Shown here: positions 1 through 9,293 of the stretch, one piece after another
Layout: every line of letters starts with the position of its first letter
Position numbering within the stretch: the first letter of the stretch is position 1
Assembly (NCBI GenBank): GCA_964454335.1
Contig: CAYVVT010000002.1
Span: 257,950 to 321,949 of the forward strand
From: CAYVVT01 sp964454335
Lineage (GTDB): Bacteria > Fidelibacterota > UBA8477 > JABMPR01
Direction of reading: 5' to 3'
DNA length: 64,000 nucleotides
Made by a program: the position numbers and the translations under genes
The notes under the pieces: generated by a model
The model's database searches: none
Seen by the model: only the letters and a program-made list of their open reading frames with translations
What the model was told of the DNA's origin: nothing

Positions 1-1618
1 ACGCAGTTTTCACAACCGCCGGATACCCTCGCCACTTGGACCAGCGGCCATGATCGCTCCCTACTGGGACGATCTGCGTACCTACCCGGGGGACGTCATA
101 AGTCACACTGAAGCCGATGGCTCACTCTTTATCGTGGAGTGGAGCCGTGTCACACACCTGAGTTACAGCAACCAGATGAGCTTCCAGGTGATCTTCTTCA
201 ATTCGGAGATGTATCCCACCGCTACAGGGGATAACCGCATCAAGTTCCAGTACAAGGACTACTCCAACCAGGACTATTGGGCCAACTATTCCACCACAGG
301 TATCGAATCGCCCAACACCTTTACAGGGATCGAGTTGAGTTACAACAACCTCTACGATCCCAGTATCGATCAGATTGACCACAACCGGGCGTATATGTTC
401 TCAACCGAGCGGGGTCAGAGATTATCTGCACCCATCCTGGAATTAGGATCAACCCAACTCGTATTCGAACAGAATCCATGGGTTATCAACCAGGATTCAT
501 TCCTGCTGTCAAATACAGGGGAGTCCCTGCTCATTTACGACATTGATATTCCAGATGAACCTGCGTTGCCACCGGCCCCGAATCCATTCGCAGATTTCAG
601 TTTTACCAAGGGCGGCAGCGAGCCGGAGACCATGTCCGCTCCCCGTGAGGGAACGGATGAATACGGCTATACCTGGCGGGATGAGAATGATGAAGGCGGT
701 CCAGGTTTCAACTGGGTAGATATCGTTGGACCAGAATACGAACTTGAATACGGTGATGACCCGGATGACTCGTCCCTGGGACCCTTTGCCATCGGTTTCC
801 AGATGCCCTTCTATGATGAAATCTACTCCTCCTTGTATATCAGCACCAACGGGACCATCAGCTTTGTTTCAGATGCTTATCCCTGGGCAAATCTTCCTTT
901 GCCGAACAGTGATGCGCCACCGGCCCTGCTGGCTCCCTGGTGGGATGACCTGAACAGTGACAATGTCGAGAACGGTACGATCTACATGCGAGCCAACGGC
1001 ATCGATTCCGTGATCATTACCTACCATGACTTCCCCAAATGGAGTACCGGGGAACGTCACACCTTCCAGGCGATCCTGCACTCGTATGGGGACATCACAT
1101 TCCAATATCTTTCCATGGGATCAGATGGTGGCTCCGCTACGGTGGGTATCCAGAACGAAGCCGGCAGTATCGGTCTCACCGTGTCGTTCAACGAAGACTC
1201 AGGTATCGACGGTGGATCTGCCATCCGTTTCAGCAGGCCGAACAACTGGTTCGCCCTGTCCGCCTGGTCCGGCACGATCGATCCGGGTGAAAGCGGGACC
1301 ATCGGTGTGACCGCATTCAGTCTGGATCTCGAACCAGGCAACTACTCACTGCCCCTGACACTCATCTCTAATTCTGAGAATCTGCCCATGGCCGGACTTG
1401 AGGTGGTTCTCAATGTGGTACATGGCGATTTGTCAGATGGTGATATCAATGCCGATTATCGGATTGATGTAGGTGACCTGATGCTGGTCCTGGATTCCAT
1501 TCTGGGTCATGAGGAACTGGACGCTGACAGCTTCCTGCGTGCAGATCTCTGGGCGGATGGAATCCTTGATATCCGTGATGCGGTATTGTTGGTGGAGTTG
1601 ATCCTTTTATGGGTATGA
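1..1618 (+). CDS. C-terminal part of a secreted C25-like paralogue with NIDO-like modules and a dockerin (5' truncated)
   Basis: The reading frame is open from base 2, so the start and any peptidase domain lie upstream of the window. The first residues match residues of the neighbouring C25 protein (shared SFHNRRIPSP and PAAMIAP followed by WDDL), which sets the frame. What remains is the rest of one nidogen-like beta module, a second complete copy at about nt 660-1235, and a dockerin-type calcium-binding pair at nt 1438-1615 (GDINADYRIDVGDL, then a second DxxxDxxD-like helix pair). There is no T9SS-type tail, so the protein ends in the dockerin, as its neighbour does. The role is probably that of an exported surface or scaffold-bound protein. 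That the missing part is a C25 peptidase is inferred from the paralogue only. Confidence 0.8.
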   Translation, partial: RSFHNRRIPSPLGPAAMIAPYWDDLRTYPGDVISHTEADGSLFIVEWSRVTHLSYSNQMSFQVIFFNSEMYPTATGDNRIKFQYKDYSNQDYWANYSTTGIESPNTFTGIELSYNNLYDPSIDQIDHNRAYMFSTERGQRLSAPILELGSTQLVFEQNPWVINQDSFLLSNTGESLLIYDIDIPDEPALPPAPNPFADFSFTKGGSEPETMSAPREGTDEYGYTWRDENDEGGPGFNWVDIVGPEYELEYGDDPDDSSLGPFAIGFQMPFYDEIYSSLYISTNGTISFVSDAYPWANLPLPNSDAPPALLAPWWDDLNSDNVENGTIYMRANGIDSVIITYHDFPKWSTGERHTFQAILHSYGDITFQYLSMGSDGGSATVGIQNEAGSIGLTVSFNEDSGIDGGSAIRFSRPNNWFALSAWSGTIDPGESGTIGVTAFSLDLEPGNYSLPLTLISNSENLPMAGLEVVLNVVHGDLSDGDINADYRIDVGDLMLVLDSILGHEELDADSFLRADLWADGILDIRDAVLLVELILLWV

Positions 1619-1694
1619 ACGGTCGTAATCTGTCCAAACGGACCGATGATGCCATTAGATGTGAACCAGGGGGGCGGTTGAGCTCCAGCCGCGA

Positions 1695-1705
1695 GGTTTA
1701 GATAA
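1695..1705 (+). promoter_or_regulatory. Leader/ribosome-binding region shared with the next gene
   Basis: The ten bases GGTTTAGATA stand one base before the ATG. The same ten bases, at the same spacing and again preceded by G-rich sequence, occur at 6259-6268 before the 6270 gene. This supports both start choices and suggests a common translation or mRNA leader element. Confidence 0.4.
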
Positions 1706-4700
1706 ATGAAGTTGTTGAGATCCCTTTTCCTGCTGGTACTACTCCTTCAGAACATTCCTGCTGCAGATGAATTGAGACCGCACATGATGCTGATACCCGC
1801 AGCCGGAGGCGTGAAAGTCGACCTTGATTTCAGCCACATCGCCGATGAAGCCTGGTTCGCAATGCTCCAGGCGCCCGATGATTTTGGACAATTCGGGTAC
1901 GGTGTATACGGCTCACCCGGGAAAGCGGCTCTGCCCTTCCTCACCGAGTTGCTGCCGATCCAGGGCCTGGGTACACCTCAGATCCAGATCCTGGAGCACC
2001 AATCCAGGGTGTTGACGGATCCGCAGTTGAAGGTTGTTCATGCCGGCCACCTGGAAGTGGATGATCCCGTGACCCTTGAGTCTTTCCAGTGGGATCGACC
2101 ACAACGGGCAGACCTGTCCCTGGTGGTGTTGGGTGAACCTGTTTATATGGCCAGCACCAACTTCCTGCCACTTACAATCCATCCCACACGCCTGCATATG
2201 GACCGGCGCGAATTGGAAATACCCGAACACATCAGCTTGATGGTTACCGGAGTTCAGCTCAATTCAACAATAAAGCTTAGCGATACCGGTTCACCACGCT
2301 CTGTTGCCACTCCGGATGATTACTACAGCGATCTGGGGCATTATCTGTTCATAGTCCCGGAGAGCTACCTGCCGTACCTGGAGCCGCTGGTGAACTGGAA
2401 GATGCGAAAGGGCCACCCGGTTACAGTGGCTACTACGTCCGAAACCGGCAGCACAGCCAACAGCATCAAGAACTATATCCAGGATGCCTACGATACATGG
2501 GATTCCCCCTTGCGCTTTGTGGTTCTGGTGGGCGACGAGGACCAGGGCATTCCAGGGCACTACATCCAGAATCCCGAAGGCACCAGTCTGGTTACCGATC
2601 ACCCCTATGCCTTGCTGGAAGGCGAGGACAGTTTCCCCGAGGTCTTTGTCGGCCGGCTCTCAGTGGATACGGCGACACAGCTTATCACCGTGGTGAGCAA
2701 GATCGTGAACTATGAAAGCCAACCCTACATGGGAGACTCTGACTGGTTCAAGCGAGCGCTGATGCTTTGTACGATAACAGCTGCAGCATCACCTCAGGAT
2801 GCCAAGAACTGGGTGCGTCGTAAGTTGTTGGAGAATGATTATACAGAGGTAGATACCTTTTATTATCCCTTTCAATCCGCCAATGGACCCTATTTCGTGA
2901 ATCCGGTGAATGATGGTGTAGGATTCATCAACTATCGCGGTCTGGGCCATTACAGTGGGTGGTCCGGTCCCTTCATTGAGAATTCCACCCTTTATTCCCT
3001 CAGCAATGGGCAGAAGCTGCCCATCGTCACCAGTGTGGTATGTGGTGGTGGTGACTTTGCCTCTTATGTCGATCCCTGTTTTGGCGAGCTCTGGGTCCGC
3101 CTGGGCACCTCGGCTGTACCTCGAGGAGCAGTTGCTTTTTTCGGTCCCAGTGAACTCTATACACATACCCAGTTCAACAACATCCTGGACATCGGTATCT
3201 ATGCTGGGATCTTTGATGAAGGCATTGAAGAACTTGGTCCCGCTCTCTGGAATGGAAAGCTTGAACTCTGGCGGAACTATCACTCCAACGAGTTCTTCCC
3301 CTTTGGTCAGACCCCCGAATTCTACCACCACGTTTACAATCTGCTGGGTGATCCCGGCATGCGGTTCTGGACTGACACGCCCCGATCCATCCTGGTTGAA
3401 CACAGCAACGCGCTTAATCTCGATTCCGATCATATCAGTGTCAGCGTCACCGACCTGGAGGGCAATCCGCTTCCCAATGTCTTTGTCCATGCCTTCAATG
3501 AAGAAAATGCCAGAGGATTGTGGACTGATGCCGATGGCAGTGTATATCTGCCATTTATTGCCGGTCTTGAAAGTGCCCTGGCGGTCACCGTTACCGGGAA
3601 GAACATCCAACCCTATCTCGGTACCGTTCCCATATCCAGCACTGAATTACCCATCGACCTGCTTGAATGGACCATTAGTGATGATGGCCTGCTGCATGCC
3701 GGTACGACCCGCCATATGAACATTGTACTGGCTAATCCCGGAGCCGTGCTGGAGAATGTCGAGCTGATCCTTGAGACAGCAGACCAGGATGAGATCGGAC
3801 TTCTGGATTCGTTACTGATCCTTGACTCCTTTGCCGGTGGCGGCAGTGAGGTCATGATAGATACCTTCGCCGTACAGGTGGATTCTGGAGCGCAACACGG
3901 CCACTATGTGGATTTCCTGCTGCACGTGACCGCAGGGGAAGAAAGCTGGACCTGGGAGCGGACCTTCCCGGTTCAGGCTCCGGAACTGCGGATCATGGGT
4001 TTCAACCTGCTGAATGGCCAGATCGCCCACGCTGATTCAGCCGAATTGCAGATCGACCTGGCGAACGATGGTGGTTCCCTCACCGAAGAGATGCAGCTGG
4101 TACCGCTGGCGCATGAGCTGGTTGAATTTGGAACAGACACTCTCCTCTGTCCGGCGGTGGATGCAGACGGATCCACCACTACCCTCACCAGCAGCTGGGT
4201 CCATTTCTCGGATCAGATCTTTCCTGGTGAGGATCTGGTCATGCAATTCCTCTGTATACAGCCCCAGCGGGTGGATACCTTGAGCTACAGCTGGTCAATG
4301 GGATCGGAAGGCCAATTCTCACCATCTCGTCCAGATGCCTACGGATACCGGGTTTTCGATCAATGGGATATTAATTTCAGCAAAGCCCCGACATTCTCCT
4401 GGAACGAAGTGGATCCCTCCCTTGGTGGTCACGGCGACGTACTTGCCCTGTATGATAATTACGAGGAGATGGATCGTGCTGCACTTGTACCCTTACCTTT
4501 TCCCGTGACCTATTACGGGGTGGAGTATGAATCCATTACCGTATGCAGCAATGGCTGGATAGCCATGGGTTCCAGCCCTGAAGTCAGTTTTCATAATCGC
4601 AGGATCCCCTCACCTGCGGGTCCCGCTGCGATGATCGCTCCATTCTGGGATGATCTAACCACCACTCCAGGTCATATCGTGACCTATACCAACGGCAATG

Positions 4701-6199
4701 CCACCCGCTTTGTGGTGGAATGGAGCCAGGTATCCAATCTGTCTCTGAACACCGACCTGAGCTTCCAGGTGATCTTCTACAGCCAGGAAACACACCCGAC
4801 ACCCAGCGGAGATACAGAGATCCTATTTCAGTACAATGCCTACGAGAACCTGGATTCCTGGCAGAACTACGCAACCGTTGGTATCGAATCTCCCGACTAC
4901 AGTACCGGGCTGGAGGTTACATACAACAATCTTTACACACCAAGCGTTCCCGAGATCAATCCGGGAACAGCCTTGTTATTTACCACCGAAAGAGGTGAAC
5001 GCCTGCCTCCCGCAGTCCTTGAGATGAGTGCAACCGATCTCTATTTCTCGCAGAATCCCTGGATGACATCCCGGGATTCGATCCTCATCAGCAACACGGG
5101 TGTGTCCACCCTCATGTACAACATAGAGCATGTGCTGGAAGTACCACGGGAGCCCGCTGCTAATCCTTACGCCGGCTTCGATTTTGTCAAAGGTGGCGCT
5201 GAACCTGACGGAGAGATCCTGCTCCGTGAGACCCGGGACGAATATGGCTACGAGTGGCTGGACCAGGGCATGCCAGGTGGTCCAGAATACAATTGGATCG
5301 ATATCGTATCCCCGGAAAATCTGTTGGAGTACGAGGGCGATCCGGACGATTACAACACCGGCCCCATGGACCTGGGTTTCTCATTCCCCTTCTACGACGA
5401 TTACTATAGCACTGTGAATATCAGTTCAAACGGGACGCTGTCCTTCGAATCACAAGAATCCCCATGGGCGAACCTGCCTCTGCCCAACGTAGATGCTCCA
5501 CCGGCACTTATAGCAGCCTGGTGGGACGACCTGAACCATGGGAATACGCCCGAAGGGGAATTGTATTTCTATTCGAATGATGAGGATTCGGTGGTGATCA
5601 CCTACCTGGATTTCCCCAAGATCGTCAATTATTACCGCTACACTTTCCAGGTGATCCTGACTTCGAATGGCCACATTCTCATCCAGTACCAGGATGTCAG
5701 TGGTCCGGTGACCAGTGCGACTGTAGGGATCCAGAACAGCCAGCGCAGCTCAGGGGTCCAGGTGGTCTACAACAGCGCCAACAACATCGACGACGGTACG
5801 GCCATATTGATCAGACGACCCTTCAGCTGGTTCACCGCGGATGGTTGGACGGGAATGCTGCCGGCAGACGAATCACAGTACTTTGTCGTCACCGTGAAAA
5901 GCCACGCCATGATGCCCGGGACCTACGAGATCCCCCTTATCCTGAGCAGCAATGCCAATAATCTCTCCAGTGTCGATATGTTGATCACGATGGACGTAAT
6001 TGCCGGCGAGCTACCCTTCGGGGATGTCAACGGAGACTACCGCCTGCATATCGATGATTTAATGAATTTGTTAGACTTTATCCTTTTGGTCGAAGAGATG
6101 ACCGAAGAACAATTCGAGCGGGCCGATGTGGTCCCCGATGGCGTCATCAATGTGATGGATGCCGCCTTGCTAGTTGACCTGATCCTGGCAGCACCATAG
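1706..6199 (+). CDS. Secreted gingipain-family (C25) cysteine peptidase-like protein with NIDO-like modules and dockerin
   Basis: This 1497-aa protein has a signal peptide (residues 1-20, a hydrophobic core ending before AADE). It continues with a propeptide-like region, a C25 peptidase domain (about 205-560), Ig-like stretches, two NIDO-like beta modules (about 873-1093 and 1178-1370) and a dockerin pair (1439-1497, GDVNGDYRLHIDDL). The nucleophile candidate is C446 in VVCGGGDF. Counting back 33 residues, the His-Cys spacing of RgpB, lands on L413 in RGLGHYSGW, not on histidine; H415 lies two residues on. Proteolytic activity is therefore uncertain. It probably acts outside the cell. The dockerin end would need a cohesin partner, and none was recognised here. 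It is the first full gene of a same-strand block of exported proteins. Confidence 0.85.
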   Translation: MKLLRSLFLLVLLLQNIPAADELRPHMMLIPAAGGVKVDLDFSHIADEAWFAMLQAPDDFGQFGYGVYGSPGKAALPFLTELLPIQGLGTPQIQILEHQSRVLTDPQLKVVHAGHLEVDDPVTLESFQWDRPQRADLSLVVLGEPVYMASTNFLPLTIHPTRLHMDRRELEIPEHISLMVTGVQLNSTIKLSDTGSPRSVATPDDYYSDLGHYLFIVPESYLPYLEPLVNWKMRKGHPVTVATTSETGSTANSIKNYIQDAYDTWDSPLRFVVLVGDEDQGIPGHYIQNPEGTSLVTDHPYALLEGEDSFPEVFVGRLSVDTATQLITVVSKIVNYESQPYMGDSDWFKRALMLCTITAAASPQDAKNWVRRKLLENDYTEVDTFYYPFQSANGPYFVNPVNDGVGFINYRGLGHYSGWSGPFIENSTLYSLSNGQKLPIVTSVVCGGGDFASYVDPCFGELWVRLGTSAVPRGAVAFFGPSELYTHTQFNNILDIGIYAGIFDEGIEELGPALWNGKLELWRNYHSNEFFPFGQTPEFYHHVYNLLGDPGMRFWTDTPRSILVEHSNALNLDSDHISVSVTDLEGNPLPNVFVHAFNEENARGLWTDADGSVYLPFIAGLESALAVTVTGKNIQPYLGTVPISSTELPIDLLEWTISDDGLLHAGTTRHMNIVLANPGAVLENVELILETADQDEIGLLDSLLILDSFAGGGSEVMIDTFAVQVDSGAQHGHYVDFLLHVTAGEESWTWERTFPVQAPELRIMGFNLLNGQIAHADSAELQIDLANDGGSLTEEMQLVPLAHELVEFGTDTLLCPAVDADGSTTTLTSSWVHFSDQIFPGEDLVMQFLCIQPQRVDTLSYSWSMGSEGQFSPSRPDAYGYRVFDQWDINFSKAPTFSWNEVDPSLGGHGDVLALYDNYEEMDRAALVPLPFPVTYYGVEYESITVCSNGWIAMGSSPEVSFHNRRIPSPAGPAAMIAPFWDDLTTTPGHIVTYTNGNATRFVVEWSQVSNLSLNTDLSFQVIFYSQETHPTPSGDTEILFQYNAYENLDSWQNYATVGIESPDYSTGLEVTYNNLYTPSVPEINPGTALLFTTERGERLPPAVLEMSATDLYFSQNPWMTSRDSILISNTGVSTLMYNIEHVLEVPREPAANPYAGFDFVKGGAEPDGEILLRETRDEYGYEWLDQGMPGGPEYNWIDIVSPENLLEYEGDPDDYNTGPMDLGFSFPFYDDYYSTVNISSNGTLSFESQESPWANLPLPNVDAPPALIAAWWDDLNHGNTPEGELYFYSNDEDSVVITYLDFPKIVNYYRYTFQVILTSNGHILIQYQDVSGPVTSATVGIQNSQRSSGVQVVYNSANNIDDGTAILIRRPFSWFTADGWTGMLPADESQYFVVTVKSHAMMPGTYEIPLILSSNANNLSSVDMLITMDVIAGELPFGDVNGDYRLHIDDLMNLLDFILLVEEMTEEQFERADVVPDGVINVMDAALLVDLILAAP

Positions 6200-6269
6200 G
6201 TGCTTGTTAAAAGCCCGGGCAATGAATGGATCGGTTCATCCCGATCAATATTAACAGGGGTTTAGATAC

Positions 6270-9200
6270 ATGAAATATGTCCTCGTACTTATAATGATGA
6301 TCTCAGCGCTGGTGGCTGAAGAGCACTTCGCCTGGGCTTTGAACGGGATACCGATTCGCCAGGGTGTGCATATTGAGTGGCAGCGCACCGCAGATTCCGG
6401 CAACGAGGGCGAATTGATCTTCGCCTGGTCCGATACCCGCAATGGTGATCGTGATGTCTATATGCAGAAGATCGATTTGGCAGGGAACAAGCTCTGGGGT
6501 GAAACGGGTGTTCAGGCCAGCGTAACCTGGGGTCGTCAGGAAGATCCGGTCATCGTGTCCGACGGCATGGGTGGAGCCTTTCTTGCCTGGATCGATTACC
6601 GTGCCGATGAATATGGTGATGTCTACGGTCAGTATATCAACAGTGATGGATTGCTGCAATGGGATCCAGCCGGAGTTCCGCTGGCAGTCAATGACGGTGC
6701 CCAGCAGACTGCCAATATGGCCAGGGGCGGGGAAGGTTATGCCTTCGTCATCTGGGACGATTGGTCGCAGTCTGAACAGGGTGACATCTTTGGTCAGGTC
6801 CTGAGTGTGAGTGGTCCCATTGAAGATCCCGAGCACAACGGATTCCCGGTTGCGGATGCTGCGGGCAGCCAGTCTTCCCACACCATTGAGAACAGTGGAT
6901 CGGATGCCGTGGTGGCCTGGGTGGATACGCGAGATCCGTCAAATCCAGATATCTATGCCCAGCGTCTGGATAACGCTTTCAACAAACATTGGACTGACCA
7001 GGGTACCCTGGTCTGCGGTGAGGCCAGCGAACAAAGTGCGCCCAAGGTAGCCCCGGCTGACGGGGACCGGGTTGTCTTGAGTTGGCTGGATCCACGGAAT
7101 AATGACAAGGGTGATGTTTATTCACAGATCCTGAACGTTGACGGTGAAGCTGCCTGGACGGCGAACGGGATTGCGGTAACAAATTTGAGTGCAGAACAGA
7201 ATCGACCCAGGGTCAAGTCCAATGGAGTCGATCTGCTTTATTACATCTGGGAGGATTTTCGGAACAACAACCAGGATCCGGATATCTATACCCAGGCTCT
7301 GAATTTTGATGGTACCCCACACTGGACCGCTGACGGTATCCCGGTGAGCACAGCAGATCTGAAACAATTGCAGCCGAGGATCACAGTGGAGAGCAGCGGT
7401 GGATTCTTCGTCGTCTGGTTGGATGAACGCCAGGGTGGTTTCCCACAGTCTGATGTCTACATCCAGAAGGTGAACGATGACGCCAGCATGGATTTCATCG
7501 CCGATGGATTAGCCCTCACTGATGCTAAACGTTATCAGACAGGTGGTCTTGTACGACCTGACGGTTCGGGTGGTGCGATGGTGGTGTGGGGGAACGCCTC
7601 CACCGGAAGCATCGGCATCATGGCCCAACATGTAAGCAGTGACGGCAGTCAGAGCTGGGACGCAGACGGAACGGAATACTTCTTTGGCATCGATGGAGAT
7701 GCTTCCCGCGGCCGTGCCTTACCCTGGGGCGACCATGAGGTAATGGTCTTCTGGGAGGATAACAGGCTTGCTGCAACTGGTGCCGTTGCCACTGCCCAGG
7801 TGATCAGCCGCAATGCAGGGATCAGCCACATTCTTGACGGTAAATCCCTTTCCACGAACGATGAGCAGGCGGTACCGGTGATCACTCCGGACCACGCCAA
7901 CGGTGCCTACCTGGGATTCATGAACAAAACTACCGGGATCGAGATCCTGTATGCCCACCGTATCGATGAGAACCTGGACGCGGTCTGGCCGAGTGACGGC
8001 ATCCGCATCTATGAAGAGAGTTTTGGGGCACAGGAAGCACCTTTCGTGGTGGCGGACGGTGACGGCAATCTGTTCTATTTCTGGTCTGAGTTGAGATTCG
8101 GGCCATACACGATCTACATACAGAAGTTCGATCCAGAGGGGAACGCCCACTGGCAGGCTGACGGCGTGGAGATCGGTGGTGACATGATCTATCGTGATAA
8201 ATACGTCACTGATGCAGTACTGCTGGCAGATGGTGGTATTTTCTTCGTTTGGGAAGCCATTTCGTGGGATGATGTCGATGTACATGTATCCAAGATCGAC
8301 AACGATGGCGTTCTGCAATGGTCTCAGCCAATCACCGAGGCCACCGGGATCCAGGAAAATCCGGAGCTGGCCTTCGATGTTACCCTGGATCTCGCCTATA
8401 TCGGCTGGCATGATGCCCGACAGGCAGCTACGAATGGTGTCGATCTCTATTATCGCTCGGTAACCAGCGACGGCACATTGGGGGAAGAACTCACCGTGGT
8501 TGAAAGCAGCGGCGACCAGACCGAACTGGCCCTGAGCCTGGCCGATGATGACAGTGGCGTCCTCTACGCCGCGTGGGAAGATTATCGCGACGGCCTTCAA
8601 CATGATATCTTTGTCCGTGAACTGAACAGCTCCAGCAGCGAGATCCAGATCACGACTGAATCATCGGAGGACCTGGCACCGGCTCTGCGAGTTGTAAGCG
8701 CTTCCCACTTCTTTGTTGTCTGGGAAGATTTCCGCAACGGGATCCATTCAGATCTGTATTTCTATGATTCCGAGATCGGGCACGAATACAACGTTCCCGG
8801 TGGTGTGCCCCTGTGTGTGGATGTTCTGAACCAGAGTGATCCACAGATTGCTGCCTATGCGGACAATTCACCTGATTCATCAGCATACATAATCGTCTGG
8901 GAGGACATGCGTTCATCAGGGAAGACAGAATTGACTAATATCTATGCCCAGGGCTATATCGAAGGTGCTGTGGCCATCGACGATGACGAGGTCACAGTCC
9001 AGGATTTCCAGGTCATGCCCGCTTTCCCCAATCCCTTTAACGGTACTACAAGCATTCCGGTGGAACTCAACCGTCCCGGCATGGTGAAGTTGACGATCCA
9101 TGACCTCCAGGGCCGGGAGATCTTCAGCCAGTCGGAATATCTCAGCGGTAACCAGACGCTGCAATGGATCGGGCACACTGATGACCTGCAGGAATTGGGC

Positions 9201-9272
9201 AGCGGTGTCTACATCGCCAGGATAGAATTTGCCGATCAGTCACTCAGTCAGAAACTGATCTATCTGCGCTAA
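6270..9272 (+). CDS. Secreted repeat (probable beta-propeller) protein with T9SS-type C-terminal domain
   Basis: This 1000-aa protein starts with a signal peptide (MKYVLVLIMMISALVAEE). Most of it is a degenerate repeat, roughly 16 copies of the pattern W-x-D-x-R followed by D-(V/I)-Y-x-Q and then G-x-x-x-W, for example WSDTRNGDRDVYMQ, WLDPRNNDKGDVYSQ and WEDFRNNNQDPDIYTQ. The spacing of the copies is what a beta-propeller with one Trp/Asp motif per blade would give. Residues about 914-1000 form a T9SS-type sorting domain (FPNPFNGTTSIPVEL, then SGVYIARI and a final KLIYLR). It is probably exported and surface-attached. The ligand is unknown and no catalytic motif was recognised. It lies 70 bases after the C25 gene and is preceded by the same leader element. 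Confidence 0.8.
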   Translation: MKYVLVLIMMISALVAEEHFAWALNGIPIRQGVHIEWQRTADSGNEGELIFAWSDTRNGDRDVYMQKIDLAGNKLWGETGVQASVTWGRQEDPVIVSDGMGGAFLAWIDYRADEYGDVYGQYINSDGLLQWDPAGVPLAVNDGAQQTANMARGGEGYAFVIWDDWSQSEQGDIFGQVLSVSGPIEDPEHNGFPVADAAGSQSSHTIENSGSDAVVAWVDTRDPSNPDIYAQRLDNAFNKHWTDQGTLVCGEASEQSAPKVAPADGDRVVLSWLDPRNNDKGDVYSQILNVDGEAAWTANGIAVTNLSAEQNRPRVKSNGVDLLYYIWEDFRNNNQDPDIYTQALNFDGTPHWTADGIPVSTADLKQLQPRITVESSGGFFVVWLDERQGGFPQSDVYIQKVNDDASMDFIADGLALTDAKRYQTGGLVRPDGSGGAMVVWGNASTGSIGIMAQHVSSDGSQSWDADGTEYFFGIDGDASRGRALPWGDHEVMVFWEDNRLAATGAVATAQVISRNAGISHILDGKSLSTNDEQAVPVITPDHANGAYLGFMNKTTGIEILYAHRIDENLDAVWPSDGIRIYEESFGAQEAPFVVADGDGNLFYFWSELRFGPYTIYIQKFDPEGNAHWQADGVEIGGDMIYRDKYVTDAVLLADGGIFFVWEAISWDDVDVHVSKIDNDGVLQWSQPITEATGIQENPELAFDVTLDLAYIGWHDARQAATNGVDLYYRSVTSDGTLGEELTVVESSGDQTELALSLADDDSGVLYAAWEDYRDGLQHDIFVRELNSSSSEIQITTESSEDLAPALRVVSASHFFVVWEDFRNGIHSDLYFYDSEIGHEYNVPGGVPLCVDVLNQSDPQIAAYADNSPDSSAYIIVWEDMRSSGKTELTNIYAQGYIEGAVAIDDDEVTVQDFQVMPAFPNPFNGTTSIPVELNRPGMVKLTIHDLQGREIFSQSEYLSGNQTLQWIGHTDDLQELGSGVYIARIEFADQSLSQKLIYLR

Positions 9273-9293
9273 ACGAAGAGGGGAAAGCCCAAA

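Noticed and set aside
7719..8603. 294-residue open frame on the - strand
   Set aside because: It is antisense to the W-D-R repeat protein; the composition reflects its Asp/Asn-rich codons.
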